Shown in pieces: positions 12,648 to 23,191 of a stretch of DNA of 64,000 nt. A model generated the notes under the pieces. The model had not been told where the DNA came from. It did no database searches and saw only the letters and a list, made by a program, of their open reading frames with translations. The DNA lies in NCBI GenBank assembly GCA_025330725.1, contig JAIWND010000011.1, forward strand, positions 372,001 through 436,000. The letters run 5' to 3'. This DNA is from Chlamydoabsidia padenii. Its lineage: Eukaryota > Mucoromycota > Mucoromycetes > Mucorales > Cunninghamellaceae. Position 1 is the stretch's first letter. Each line of letters begins with the position of its first letter. The translations under genes and the position numbers were made by a program.

Positions 12648-13523
12648 CTAATCTTACCATATAGGATAAATTCAGATCTAAAAGAGACATCAAAGTAACA
12701 CAGAATTAAACTGCGCATTCCAGTGATATATAGCTTACCTAGCCAAGATTTCCAGAATACAGTCAAAATACAAACTTCGTTCATTGTGGTCAATATGTTG
12801 GACGTAACCGAGTAGGGTCCCCCACCTATAAAGTTAATATAAATATATGAGTTCATTTGATAGATAAGGTGACCTTGTTTTTTTTTTTTTTTTTCTTTGA
12901 CTTGCCATCGTAGAAGAATAGACCTTGTTTGATCCAAGTAAGTTTCTGGTTGTGAGGATAATGAGAGTAGTGCCTGTTGTTGTTTATTTCGAAACCATGG
13001 TAAGATCTGTTGTTTCAGGATATCTTGTCGTTGCTTGATCTTATTTTGGAATCTACCCGCGCCCCACATGCATGCATGACCCTGGTTAGTCTCCTTATTC
13101 TTCTTCCCCCCCCTTGACACCTCCTGCTTTCTTTTTATTTTATTTTATTGTACTTGCCTTGATAATGACTTTTGTAAAAAGTTGATATCGGTATTGCCCA
13201 AATAAGCTTGAGCCAAAGGTGGCACCATTTCCAAAGTTTTGACAATTTTGGCTGGTATAAGTTTGATATCGTTAGTGCATACTATAAAAAGAGAACAATA
13301 AAAGATTAATGATAAAAGCCATTAATAGAATTGATGTGACGGTATTGCCTGGAGTTGTGAATGGAATAGCATTGGAGGATGTCCAAGTACGTGTGTTCCG
13401 TTCAGAAAGAAAAGAGAATATCTTTTTCCTTTTCGTGAGCGAGTCTGGTAATAATCGTGTTGTTCGTGGTTGTGTTGGCGGTTGCTGGTGCAAGTCATGT
13501 TGGTTTGACATTGAAGAAGACAT
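9733..13523 (-). CDS. DUF1765 (UPF0592-type) conserved fungal protein
   Basis: Exons, 5' to 3': 13523-13391, 13281-13158, 13052-12906, 12825-12739, 12677-12658, 12573-12394, 12335-12227, 12172-12020, 11962-11370, 11303-10800, 10731-10704, 10627-9733. All junctions keep frame and give 990 residues. The middle carries helical repeats like those of DUF1765 proteins (LLYTLKIMLLQSDHSITLL, ALSFIYVHFDFLV, WSRHVRIFFARCMVWRI). The N and C termini are Ser/Thr-rich and low complexity. The family is conserved in fungi; its biochemical role is not known to me. Two introns, at 13157-13053 and 12905-12826, use GC donors (GCAAGT); the nearby GT alternatives give stops. Exons of 20 and 28 nt are notable. Gene structure is more certain than the family name. 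Confidence 0.8.
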
Positions 13524-13647
13524 AATAGTGTGTGTGTGTGTGTGTGTTAAATAATAAAGTAAAGATGATAAGTAATATAATGTAGAGTGATTTAGAGCAT
13601 TGTGGTTAGTTTAATGTGCAAAAGAGAAAAGAAAGAGGAGTGGATTG

Positions 13648-13681
<34 letters not shown>

Positions 13682-13810
13682 TCCACTCTTTGAAGCATTT
13701 TTAAATCCCGACTAAGGCTCGCCCAGAAAAAAAGTGAAGCACATGGCAACTCATACCCACACAATATGTAGTTCGACATAGCCTTAGTTTATTGTGAAGA
13801 TGAATTGGTA
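13524..13810. promoter_or_regulatory. Upstream region of the DUF1765 gene
   Basis: It holds a (GT)n run at about 13530-13546 just before the start codon, an A-run of about 30 at 13649-13679, and a TTTTTAAATCCCGAC element (recurrent element, same orientation as the gene) at about 13698-13712, roughly 180 bp upstream of the ATG. The bases after the element (AAGGCTCGCCCAGAAAAA) recur upstream of the aspartyl-tRNA synthetase gene. Confidence 0.45.
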
Positions 13811-14200
13811 TTATACAAGTAAGGAATCCTTCGACTGCTGGAGTAATAATAACCTTTGCGCAGCAGCCAGTTGCTCCTCCAAGGCAGCAATCCGAGCTTG
13901 CTTTAATAATGTTTCAGACAAAGCGGAGCTATGCTGCATTTCCAAAACGTGAGCACATTGCTTCAACTGGGTATTGTCATTTGATAATCGTTCTACTTTT
14001 CGTTCCAAACCATCCAATCTGGATATCTTTCTTCTTTTCGTTGAGGCTACTCTGGTATCTGCTGTGTGTAATAATAATGATTCATCGGTCCTATCGGAGG
14101 ATGATGATGGTACTGGTTTGCGTTTCTTGATTTGGCATGGTTGTGTATCCGTTAGCCATTCATTTAATAAAGTGCGTTTTAATGATAATGAATCAGTCAT
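13811..14200 (-). CDS. Small coiled-coil protein, possibly bZIP-related
   Basis: Intronless, 129 residues. A basic patch (ASTKRRKISRLDG) around residue 55 leads into a heptad pattern (LERKVERLSNDNTQLK) and then a Glu/Ala/Gln-rich helix (AALEEQLAAAQRLLLLQQ). This resembles a short leucine zipper with an incomplete DNA-binding basic region; the Asn-x7-Arg signature of a true bZIP is not clear. It could be a nuclear dimerisation partner or an unrelated coiled coil. A cluster of CCAAT boxes lies about 250-300 bp upstream. Confidence 0.65.
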   Translation of the reverse strand: MTDSLSLKRTLLNEWLTDTQPCQIKKRKPVPSSSSDRTDESLLLHTADTRVASTKRRKISRLDGLERKVERLSNDNTQLKQCAHVLEMQHSSALSETLLKQARIAALEEQLAAAQRLLLLQQSKDSLLV

Positions 14201-14451
14201 GAGTTATATATATATGCGAAATGATAGGATAGGGGTACAAGAAGGAAAGAAGGAAAAAGAGAAAAAGCGAGAGAAAAAACCATAAAGAAGAATCGAAATG
14301 ACTCTTATTTCCCCACATGGTAATTCTCACCCTTTTCGTTAGCTCACCCCCGTCTATCCTAGCTGGACAATCGTCCTATCGCCTTGACTCTCTCATATTT
14401 TCTTTGGAAAATCATCATCAATGCATTTTCAATCACCGCTTCATGCATTTT

Positions 14452-14499
14452 GATTGGCCGATAACCAATGACATAAAGCTCTATTGCATTTGATTGGCC
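14452..14499. promoter_or_regulatory. Cluster of CCAAT boxes
   Basis: Three CCAAT pentamers lie within about 45 bp: ATTGG at 14453-14457, CCAAT at 14465-14469, ATTGG at 14493-14497. Two are in the context GATTGGCC. Clustered CCAAT boxes are typical binding sites for the fungal HAP/NF-Y complex. The nearest start codon downstream is the coiled-coil gene at 14200 (minus). The rest of 14201-14811 shows no gene. Confidence 0.5.
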
Positions 14500-14811
14500 C
14501 ACTTTTTCGTGTTGATCTTTTATCATATTGGATATCCATTATGACTGACCTCTCATTTGACTGGATGAGTGTCCAACTTTATTATGACAAAACGTAACAA
14601 AGAAATGAGAAGAAAAAGGTCACGTTTCATCTCCATTTTCGATTTTTATTAAGAGTATAAAAAGGTAGGTATAAAACCACTACAAAAAAAAAAAAAAAAA
14701 AAAAAAAAAGTGCAGAGGAAGGGACTATAAAGTTAAATACTAATGGGATAAAGGATAAAACATAAATGATGATAACAAACTACATAGCAATACATAACAA
14801 CAACCAATTAA

Positions 14812-16463
14812 TTAAAGAGAATACATATTGTTGGATGGGGAAGAGGTCTTTTGTAAATGTTCATAAGAGGTTTCCGTTTGATAACTGTCGTCAATAGCAT
14901 CCGATTTACCGCCTTGACCATAATGATAAGTGCCATCCAATTCCAATTCCAGGTCTTCGGATCCATGATCGATCGGTGCCCCTTGAGCCTTGTACCCTTT
15001 CACATGTTGAGCAGGATTCGTAAAGACAAGTACGCCATGCCATACATTCCAGAGATTCTTCACCATGACACCCATAGTGATCAAAATCAAAGCCATCGTC
15101 ACCACCGTGGTAAAAGTCAAAAAGCTGCGTGTAAATTCGTAAGGATCGGTACCAGAGGGAAGAATCACCCAGATCTTGGAGAGACGATAACTAAAATAAG
15201 CCAAAGACCCAGCACCACCGAGCATGGCCAACATGATCATATACTTGTTTTCCCGTTTCACCGATAAGAGAGCGAGAGAGAGACCGAGGGCACCAAGGAC
15301 AAACACCAAGACCGTTTCGGTGATCGTTTCATCGTATTCGAGTTTTTGCGATGGGATCAATTGGGCGGCGAATGAAAAGACAAAGTAAAAATCTAGTTTC
15401 AACATTGTCATCACCAAACTGGTGGTGATCAGGGCATTCTTGATTCTATTCATAAAAGAGATGTGACATGATTAGTATCTTTTTTTTTTTTTCTTTCTTT
15501 CTTCTGTATACTTACTTGAGATCGGCAGAGAAGTTTCGATAATTATCCCAAGCAAACTGTTTACGAAGGCGCCAAGAGTAGAAGGATAAGGCCAAGAAGA
15601 AGGCAGGGATTAAGCCAATGATGGCATATTCCATAGGTCGCATCTGGCTACGATAGTACACCAAAGCCGCTTCTTTTCCAGCTGCATTTGCTGGCCAGGC
15701 TGATTCCACAGGTCTCCAGGCACCATCACCGCTATACATTTACATGTAAGAACCCGTTAGTCATTACTTCTATATTATGTCATGTTCTTCTTCTTCTTAC
15801 CATCCTACAGCTTCTAATATCATATGTTGTTGAAGTTGAATACCACCATACCTAATAAAATGATTGAATTTAAACCTCAATCACAAGTATCAAAAAAAAA
15901 AAAAAAAAAAAGGGAGGGGAGACGGGTTTACTTACACTATTATATACCAAATATAGAATGATCCGTTTAGTTACCCCACACTTTATCATTCTTTTACAGA
16001 TTTTTATAACCTACCAACCACAAGAAGCCCAAACGTCAAAAGAGCGCACAATTGAGCTACGAAAAAAGAAGAGTTAGTTTTACAAAACACCTAAGCCTTC
16101 TTTTACTCCTTGTATAGTCACCTGCCATCTTACCTGTATTTCTTTGCATCAGAGCATCTATACAAAGGATAACTTGAAACACTTGGCTGACCACGAATAA
16201 GCTGTGATAAATCAGATCAGATTCGCTGACACCTAAAAAAAGAAAAGAAAGAAGTGAGTATTTTTATATATACATAGTTTTACAGCAACAAACTTACCAT
16301 TTCCAATAGGAGTCATTTGACAGTTACCCACCAACTTTAAGTGATTCATGACCACGAATCCTTCCAACAGACAAATGACAATACATTCCACTGTTACCAG
16401 ACTTAAAGTGATAACAAAGTCTCTGTTTTTGAATATAGAAGCAAATTTGTTGAGTGTTGCCAT
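14812..16463 (-). CDS. UPF0658-like Golgi multi-pass membrane protein
   Basis: Exons: 16463-16298, 16232-16134, 16056-16015, apparently a single base at 15936, 15851-15801, 15731-15516, 15445-14812, giving about 402 residues. Several hydrophobic helices are visible: one near residue 20-45 ([20 protein letters not shown]), one around the [19 protein letters not shown] segment, and four in the last exon. The block [17 protein letters not shown] and the helix order resemble fungal UPF0658 Golgi proteins, whose function is unknown. The cytosolic tail is polar with Tyr-rich motifs. The exon 3/4 junction is unusual: full splice signals flank one T, and including it keeps the frame (VVVYGGIQ). A weak donor at TAG|GTTATA is the alternative. 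Family call is moderately sure. Confidence 0.75.
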
Positions 16464-16492
16464 TTTTTTAAAAAAAAAAAAGTAAAAGAAAA

Positions 16493-16528
<36 letters not shown>

Positions 16529-16687
16529 AAGCGCCCTTTTAAAAATCCGCACTTCAGGTTTAAGGTTACACAACTAGTTAACTACTTGCTCTCAGCCCAC
16601 TTTCATGAAAAAGGCAATCCAGCATGATAGATCAAAAAACTCGGATTTATTGTCTATGCTTTCTATATTTGTTCAACATGGGCGTTT

Positions 16688-18015
16688 TTATCGAGAGTAG
16701 CCATTTTCCAGATTGGCTCGGTCTTCTGGGTGAGTCAATTGTACGACCTCATCAGGCTTTTGCGAGTAATCATTATAATCATAAGGATTGATTTCATGTC
16801 GATTGGAGCTGTGTCGGTCCGAATGAACATGAGCAGGAGAGCCAGGTCCAGAGGCAGTCGTACCATCATCATAATAATACGCATACCCATCATCCATAGG
16901 AGGCGCCCAACCGGCTGGTTGAGGAAAGGTACGTTGATGATCGAACATGCCTGGATCATGGATAGTAGGATTACTAGACCAAGCTGGGGCACCACCATGG
17001 ACATCCGATTCGTATTGGTAAGGTGATGGAGGTGGATAGGGTGAAGTCATCATCATGTTATTCGTCGGTTCTTCAAAACCAGTTGCTTGTTGCTGGTTCT
17101 TTTGTTTGATCCCTCTTTTACGTCGAAGGAAGAAAAAAATCAGTGCCCCTGAAAAAAAAAATGAAAAAAAAAATGAGCGACATGTCAAACCCCGCTTGCA
17201 TGATTCCCCCTTACCAATCAGAGCCACACCTGCTACACCGCCGACTACACCACCAGCGATTGCGCCTTTATTGATCTGGCCTGAATCTGCCATACCGAGA
17301 CTAGGCGAGCTGGAAGAGGTAGGTGATGATGATGAGCTGATACTTGTTGTGCCTGTAGGAGACATTGTGCCTGTAGGAGACATTGTGCTCGATCTTTCTT
17401 TCTTTGTATGGGAGGTTGTTGGGATAGCGTCTGATGTGGAAGTAGTCGATGGTGGCGCTGTCAAAGCGTCACTTGATGATGTTTCTTGGGGGACGTTATC
17501 TGATGATGATGATTCCGTTGCGGACGCTGATGGTGACTCTGCTACCGTCGATGATTCAGTCGGTGATGGTGAATCCGTTGCAGATGGTGAATCCGTGGCA
17601 GAAGGTGAGTCAGTTGGTGATGATTCAGTTGGTGGTGATTCAGTTGATGATGGCTCCGATGAGGAAGATGTGGGATCTTCTGTTGGAGTTGAGGGTGTAT
17701 CTGGTGAAGAAGTGGGCGAGTTGTTTTCTACATCCGATGAAAAAGACAAAGTATCTTTGGAAGGTTCTGAATTTGAATTATCTGTGGGTGAAGATGAGTT
17801 TTCATCTTTAGTGGGGGTTGGCATGGTTGAAGATTTATCTGTTCCTGAATTTGGCTGATCCGTGCTCGGTGTCGGAGTTGAAGTTTTGACAGGAGAATCT
17901 AGAGTTGACTTATCTGACTTTGATCTTGTGGGTAAACTAAAAAAGATAGACCATTGAATAAAAACACATCTATCCCCCAAAAGTCGAATCCTTACTCTTT
18001 GGTTGTATTATCCAT
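16688..18015 (-). CDS. Ser/Thr/Pro-rich single-pass membrane protein (mucin-like sensor type)
   Basis: Modelled exons: 18015-17996, 17936-17215, 17148-16688 (400 residues). A long Ser/Thr/Pro region with ESPPTESSPTDSPS-like repeats, probably heavily O-glycosylated, precedes one transmembrane helix (GAIAGGVVGGVAGVALIG then ALIFFFL) and a basic stop-transfer RRKRG. The cytosolic tail is rich in Pro, Tyr and Gly. This layout is like fungal wall-stress sensors and SKG6/Axl2-type proteins. The modelled start has no signal peptide, which is odd for this topology. An upstream stretch at about 18215-18148 reads HPNCHPVTTIVLQ and could be an earlier exon, but the exon that would link it holds an in-frame TGA. 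The 5' end is therefore unresolved. Confidence 0.7.
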
Positions 18016-18383
18016 AAAAGCGTCAAATGAGTGTCAGTGGGGGAGGCTAGATAGAGTAATAAATAAAAACAAAGCAAGTCGATCAATTCCACTGGTTTCG
18101 TATCACAATGAATGAACAATGACAGCGTTGAGTATCATCATACATACCTTTGTAGCACAATAGTAGTCACTGGATGACAATTAGGATGTACTATATGGTT
18201 TTGCTTGGCTTGAGGATGATGGTTATACTGTTCTCAAGGAAGAGGACAAAGTCAGCCAGTCTAATGGTATGAAAGAAAAGAAGAAGAGAAAGAAAAAAAA
18301 AAAAAAAAAGAAAGGTAAAGAGGGCTAGAATAACAAAACAATAAGAAATAGTTCGAAAACAAGGTCGAAAAAAAAAAAAAGTA

Positions 18384-18398
18384 TTTTCGAATTCCCGC
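18384..18398 (-). promoter_or_regulatory. Recurrent upstream element (TTTTCGAATTCCCGC on plus)
   Basis: One of two copies, with 18455-18469 (TTTTGAACTCCCGCC), located 235-320 bp before the cytochrome P450 start and in the divergent region shared with the mucin-like gene. Confidence 0.4.
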
Positions 18399-18702
18399 AA
18401 CTCCTCTTCAGGCCTGGTTTCAACTTTCTCCGAACGGCTACCATAAAAGTAACATTTTGAACTCCCGCCTTTCACTGTTGGATGGGTGTTGGATGTAACT
18501 GCGACCTGTGCAAACTGATAAGGTAGTTGGGCCAATATCAGTTACATTTTGAGGTAGCCTAACTGGCCCTGAAATTTTCGGGGTGTGGTGTTCACTGAAA
18601 TTTGGCACCTGATCGGAAATTGAAATACAAGATAAGATTTCCTCTCCCCCGATTTTTTCTTTTTCCCCTTTTCTTTTCCCATTGCTCTTCTTTTTCCTTA
18701 CA

Positions 18703-20653
18703 ATGGTGGAATACCGGAAAACCATTGACCGATTGACTCGTTCCTTTTCAGAACGGAGCGAGCTTGGAACTATTGGTATAGCTGCTGCCGTTGGGTTAAC
18801 TACTTATACTATTACAAAGGTAAGAAACTTGTTGGACTGGCAATAGTCATTGTTAAATCTCATTTTATGCGTACTCTTGTAGAAACTTTACGATGCTTAT
18901 ATTGGACCTTTAAAAGATGTCCCGTCTCCATTCTATGCCAAATTCTTCACCATCTCGAAAGGATCGTTGGACAAACCCTCTGGTACCATGCAAGTCAATA
19001 ACACACACACACACAAAAAAAGACAAATACTAATGAATTCACATATAGATTCGCGAAATACCTGGCTTTTAATGACAAGTATGGTACTGTCATGAAACTA
19101 GGACCCTCTACTCTTCTGATCTCGGACAAGGCAATGTTAAAGCAAATAATACAACAAGATGATTTGGAAAAAGGACCTGTATATGACTTATTCCGAAGTA
19201 AGTCATGTCATTTTTATTTTTAAAAAAAAGTATCGTTACATCTGTACTAACCTTTTTATCTTCTTTTTTTCCAAAAATAGGAAGTGGAATGGACACGACG
19301 TTTAGTACAAGGGACAAGGAAGTACACAAACGTTTGCGCCGATTGATCTCTCCTGCATTCTCAATTAAATACCTCAATTCATTGGAAGGCCATTTGGCGG
19401 ATGTGATGGATACCTTGATGAACAAGATTGAAAATGCTGCTGCCCGTGAAAATTATAATTTGGATATTTGGAAACTGTTTGAACACTCTGCTCTCGATAT
19501 GATTGGAACTACTGCATTTGGACAATCCTTTAATATGCTTGAAACTGAATCTCATCCTGTGCCTGATTCTATTGCCTATGAAATGCGATGGGCTAGTTGG
19601 GTAAATATAGTAATTAGCCAAATGGTGATACAGTATGATACTAACTTTTTTTTTCTCCCCCCCATCAAGGTTATTGCTCATCCTTACATTGTCAAACTGA
19701 TCACCATGGGGATACCTCTTCAAGCTAATCCTGTCATTAGAAAGGTAAAAAAAAAAAAAAAAAGAACTGATCATAAAAAGTTATAATCACTAACGCGCTT
19801 TACGCATATCATATATTTTAGCTCGTGACCAAAACCATCCATGAACGCATACAGTCAGGCAAAAAACGAAACGACATTCTACAAATCCTCCTTGATACCC
19901 AAGAAGCCGAAGATCCAAATGAACGACTCTCTGATTTAACTATCATTTTGGAAACTATCTTGTTCCTGATTGTAGGTACGTAGATGCTTTGATAGACATG
20001 TATATATGATAACTAATATTACAACCTCTTCTCACATAGGATCGGAAACAACATCAAGTACACTTGGATTTGCAGTTATTGAACTTTTACGCCATCCTCA
20101 TGCTATGAAAAAGTTACAAGATGAACTCGACACCGTGGAATTCGCTGACCAAGACCGCAAACTCTATACTCACGAACAATTAAAATCCTTACCCTATCTG
20201 AATGCTGTGCTCAACGAAACCTTACGTTTAAATACCGTCATTGCTGGTGGACTCGAACGTCGTACCGAAAAAGACATTACACTTGGCAATAACTTGGTTG
20301 TACCAAAGGGCACGGGACTGGTCTGTAATATTTTTCATGCTCATCTCAATGAAGAATACTGGCCTAATGCACGATCCTTTGAACCTGAACGTTGGCTTCC
20401 TGATGCTGATGTGGAACCTGACCTAGATGCCTTTTATCCTTTTAGTGCTGGCTCCCGGAATTGTGTTGGTAAAAACTTTGCTTGGATGGAGATGCGATTG
20501 GTGTTGGCGACCTTGATCAAGCGATTCGAATTGACGCCTTTGGCGGCGGAAATGGAACAAGCCAAGGAGATACGACACTATGTTAGTCTCACTTTGCTCA
20601 ACAACTCTTTTAGTGTCCTTATACGTCCTCGCCTGATACCAACAACCCAATAG
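18703..20653 (+). CDS. Cytochrome P450 monooxygenase
   Basis: Exons: 18703-18819, 18883-18989, 19049-19197, 19281-19600, 19670-19744, 19822-19975, 20040-20653, giving 511 residues, the usual P450 length. An N-terminal hydrophobic helix (ELGTIGIAAAVGLTTYTI) fits ER anchoring. The I-helix oxygen-activation motif appears as VGSETTSS. The K-helix is ETLR. The heme loop is FSAGSRNCVGKNFA, with the axial Cys. The substrate and CYP family cannot be set from sequence alone. Intron 2 (18990-19048) has a GC donor; only this junction gives SGTIFAKYLAFNDKYG. The protein would oxidise a lipophilic substrate using a P450 reductase. Confidence 0.95.
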
Positions 20654-20717
20654 ATTAGTCTGTATTATAGTTGTAGTTATTGTTACCCTTCCCCCTTTTT
20701 TTTTTTTTGACAGATGT

Positions 20718-20732
20718 GTCGGGATTTGAAAT
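20718..20732 (+). promoter_or_regulatory. Recurrent upstream element, GTCGGGATTTGAAAT
   Basis: It lies about 95 bp before the prefoldin 4 start codon, in the same orientation as the gene, in the short gap after the P450 stop. Confidence 0.45.
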
Positions 20733-20824
20733 AAACATGTGTGGGCGCTTTGGGAAAAAAATAATAATAAAGTCTCGATGTTTTTGACTCGTCTTTTTCT
20801 TTCGCTTAACAAAACCTATCCATC

Positions 20825-21352
20825 ATGTCAAACATTCGTATGGTAAGATATGAAAACAAAAAGTAACTACTATATCCAAATTAATCTTTTGTCTTGTTAT
20901 ATTAGCTCAATCCTCAAGATGAAGCCGATTCTGAAGTCGAAGTGTCATGGGCTGATCAACAACAAATCAATGCATTTAGCAAGTTGAATGCCAAAATCGA
21001 TGACTTTGAAGAACAACATGCTAAACTAAAGGTAATGATAACAAGGCATAGTTGTCCATAGTCACTCACTTTTTTTTTTTGATGATAGCAAGAAAAGGAA
21101 TACCTGGACGATGTCGCGATGGAATTGGAACTAGCAGATGAAGACGAACCCGTACGACACAAGATTGGGGATGCCTTTGTACACATTCCTGTGTCTGAAG
21201 CCTTGGAACGTGTGGAAAAGGACTCTGCAAAACTTGGTTTGGCTCTGGAAGACATTGAAAGTGAAATTAACAGCACCCAAGAAAAGATGACTGATCTCAA
21301 AAAGTCTCTGTATGCTAAATTTGGCAATGCTATCAACTTGGAAAGAGACTAG
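20825..21352 (+). CDS. PFD4: Prefoldin subunit 4
   Basis: Exons: 20825-20842, 20906-21031, 21089-21352 (135 residues, typical). It is a beta-prefoldin: an N-terminal helix (VSWADQQQINAFSKLNAK), a central beta-hairpin around KIGDAFVHIPVSEALERVEK, and a C-terminal coiled-coil helix. The sequence matches the PFD4/Gim3 pattern. In the cytosol it forms the hexameric prefoldin chaperone that hands unfolded actin and tubulin to CCT. The first exon is only 18 nt. Confidence 0.92.
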
Positions 21353-21524
21353 TTATAGATCATCATCATCATCCCCCTTTATTCCCTTCTCCCCACCTCT
21401 TCCACTAGTAGATATAAAACACAACATCATCCTTTTATATATCATAATAAAAAAAACACAACTGTTTATTTACTTGACAAACTAATTTTATATATAAATG
21501 ATATCTATTATTGACTAAACTACA

Positions 21525-22391
21525 TTATTCCTTGTCACCCAAGCGTTTTTCCAGTTTGTCCAATTCTTGCAAAGCAATGGATTCATGTTCATCAATGACT
21601 TGTTCGACACTTGTGACTTCAGGAATATAATGCATCAACATGTTTTCAATGCCATTTTTCAAAGTAATAGTCGAGCTAGAGCAACCACGACAACTACCCT
21701 TGAGTTTAAGCTTGACTACACCATCATCAAATCCACAGAATTCAATATCCCCACCATCTTCTTGAATAGCCGGTCGAATACGTGTGTCCAACAATTCCTT
21801 GATCATCATGACTTCTTCCGAGTCATCCGGGTGGATGGCCGTATCGCTGGCCATCAGATCGTTTTCATCATACATAATAGGTTGTCCCGAGCTAAAGTGA
21901 TCCATGATCGCCGCATAGATATCTGGTTTCATCAAGGACCATTCGCTTTGATTGTCTTTGCTGATAGTAATAAAGTCGGGGCCAAAGAAAATACCACTGA
22001 CACCATCGATTTGGAAGAGGGTCTTGGCCAAAGGGGATTGCATGGAACTACGAATGTCGAGGAATTCAGCACTGCCTTTACCAAGGACTTGGGTGCCAGG
22101 AATAAACTTGAGACTGTCATCGTTGGGTGTTTTTTCGGTTTGGATAAACATGGTACGCACTATTAAAAAAAAAAAAAAAAAGGTTAGATCCTAGTTGTCC
22201 ACTGGAACGACTGTTTTACCTTGATTGAAGCCGAGAGGGGAAAGTCGACGAAATGGAGTTGATTGGTAAGCCAAGGTGAAGGGTGATGGAGTAAGAGGTC
22301 GAGTCATCAAGGTTCGACATTGATTGATCAACAAAGATCGTAATGCAGGACGAGCTGTCCTAAGCATAGTGCCGGTGAAGCGACTGGCCAT
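21525..22391 (-). CDS. NFU1: NFU1 mitochondrial iron-sulfur cluster carrier
   Basis: Exons: 22391-22220 and 22159-21525 (268 residues). The N terminus is rich in Arg, Ser and Thr without acids, as in a mitochondrial presequence. The NFU_N domain (FIQTEKTPNDDSLKFIPG, IDGVSGIFFGPDFITISK) comes first, then the NifU-type domain with the cluster-binding CX2C in GSCRGCSSS and the RPAIQEDGGDIEF motif. NFU1 delivers 4Fe-4S clusters to mitochondrial targets such as lipoyl synthase. The gene is convergent with prefoldin 4, with about 170 bp between stops. Confidence 0.95.
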
Positions 22392-23191
22392 TATAATGTA
22401 TGGGTAAAAAAAAAAAAAAGAGGGGGGGGGCAAGCGGGATAAAAAAAAAGAAGAGAAAAGGCCTTTTTTTATGTTATCCCTGTTCCGATTTTCAAATCCC
22501 GACTTCAATGTGACGTAAAATGAAATACTTTCATCCCCACGAGTATTTAATGATTGCCTTTTGAGAAAATGAGTGAGAACAACACATTGTGATAGATTAC
22601 AAGTTATATAAGGCCATTCGATCTTTTGCTGAGAAAGAGGATCGATGGGATTCAAAGACAAAGGGTTAACATTGTGCGGATGGAGCATGAATGTCCTTTA
22701 TCATGAGAATCATGCAAGAGAATCGAAAATTGGATTCACGACAGCCAAGTGGAGATGAATGGGATAGGGAATGTTATGTCTGTGCATAATCATTCTCGAA
22801 CCTGAGCACTGATATGTAAGCTTATTCTTCTTCTTGAGAACATAGATCTCAAGCACTGAGATTCATATATTGATAAGAATGTTCTTGGACACTATAGATA
22901 AGGTGATGAGGATTCTTTCTGCTCGCATGTTTGGAAACCGTGACGAGTAGCCGAGGGGTCTGTCTCCGTTATAATGTAAAGAAAGTTGGATTTCCAGTGT
23001 AACATTTCTCTGAATTCAATTCCCGACACTTAATTTTTTCATAAAAGTCGGATTTCCCATTTCTACTTTTTTTTTTCTTTTTTTTCTTTTTTGCTTTTTC
23101 TTCCCCTTAATTTGTTGTTACTTTGGTCTGTCTGTGTGTGTATGCATTCACAATCAAAACAACCCATAGGACCTGTACTATATAAACTCTG
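22392..23191. other. Divergent promoter region, NFU1 and Boi-like gene
   Basis: No gene is supported. It contains two recurrent elements: TTTTCAAATCCCGAC at 22489-22503, about 100 bp upstream of NFU1 and in its orientation, and TTCAATTCCCGAC at 23015-23027, about 165 bp upstream of the Boi-like start. Confidence 0.5.

Noticed and set aside
13530..13546. (GT)n run as a functional Z-DNA or regulatory repeat
   Set aside because: Short simple repeats of this kind are scattered through the window and nothing ties this one to regulation.
17560..17680. Regular short repeats that could suggest a CRISPR array or minisatellite
   Set aside because: They are degenerate codon repeats encoding Ser-Pro-Thr-Asp in a mucin-like protein, with no unique spacers.
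17055..17858. A 267-codon plus-strand frame opposite the mucin-like gene
   Set aside because: It is the antisense shadow of the Ser/Thr/Pro repeat region; repeats of TCA/GAT-type codons stay open on both strands. The minus-strand reading has the membrane helix and splice signals.
21567..22166. A 199-codon plus-strand frame across NFU1
   Set aside because: The opposite strand encodes an intact NFU1 with the CX2C motif; the plus frame has no recognisable features.
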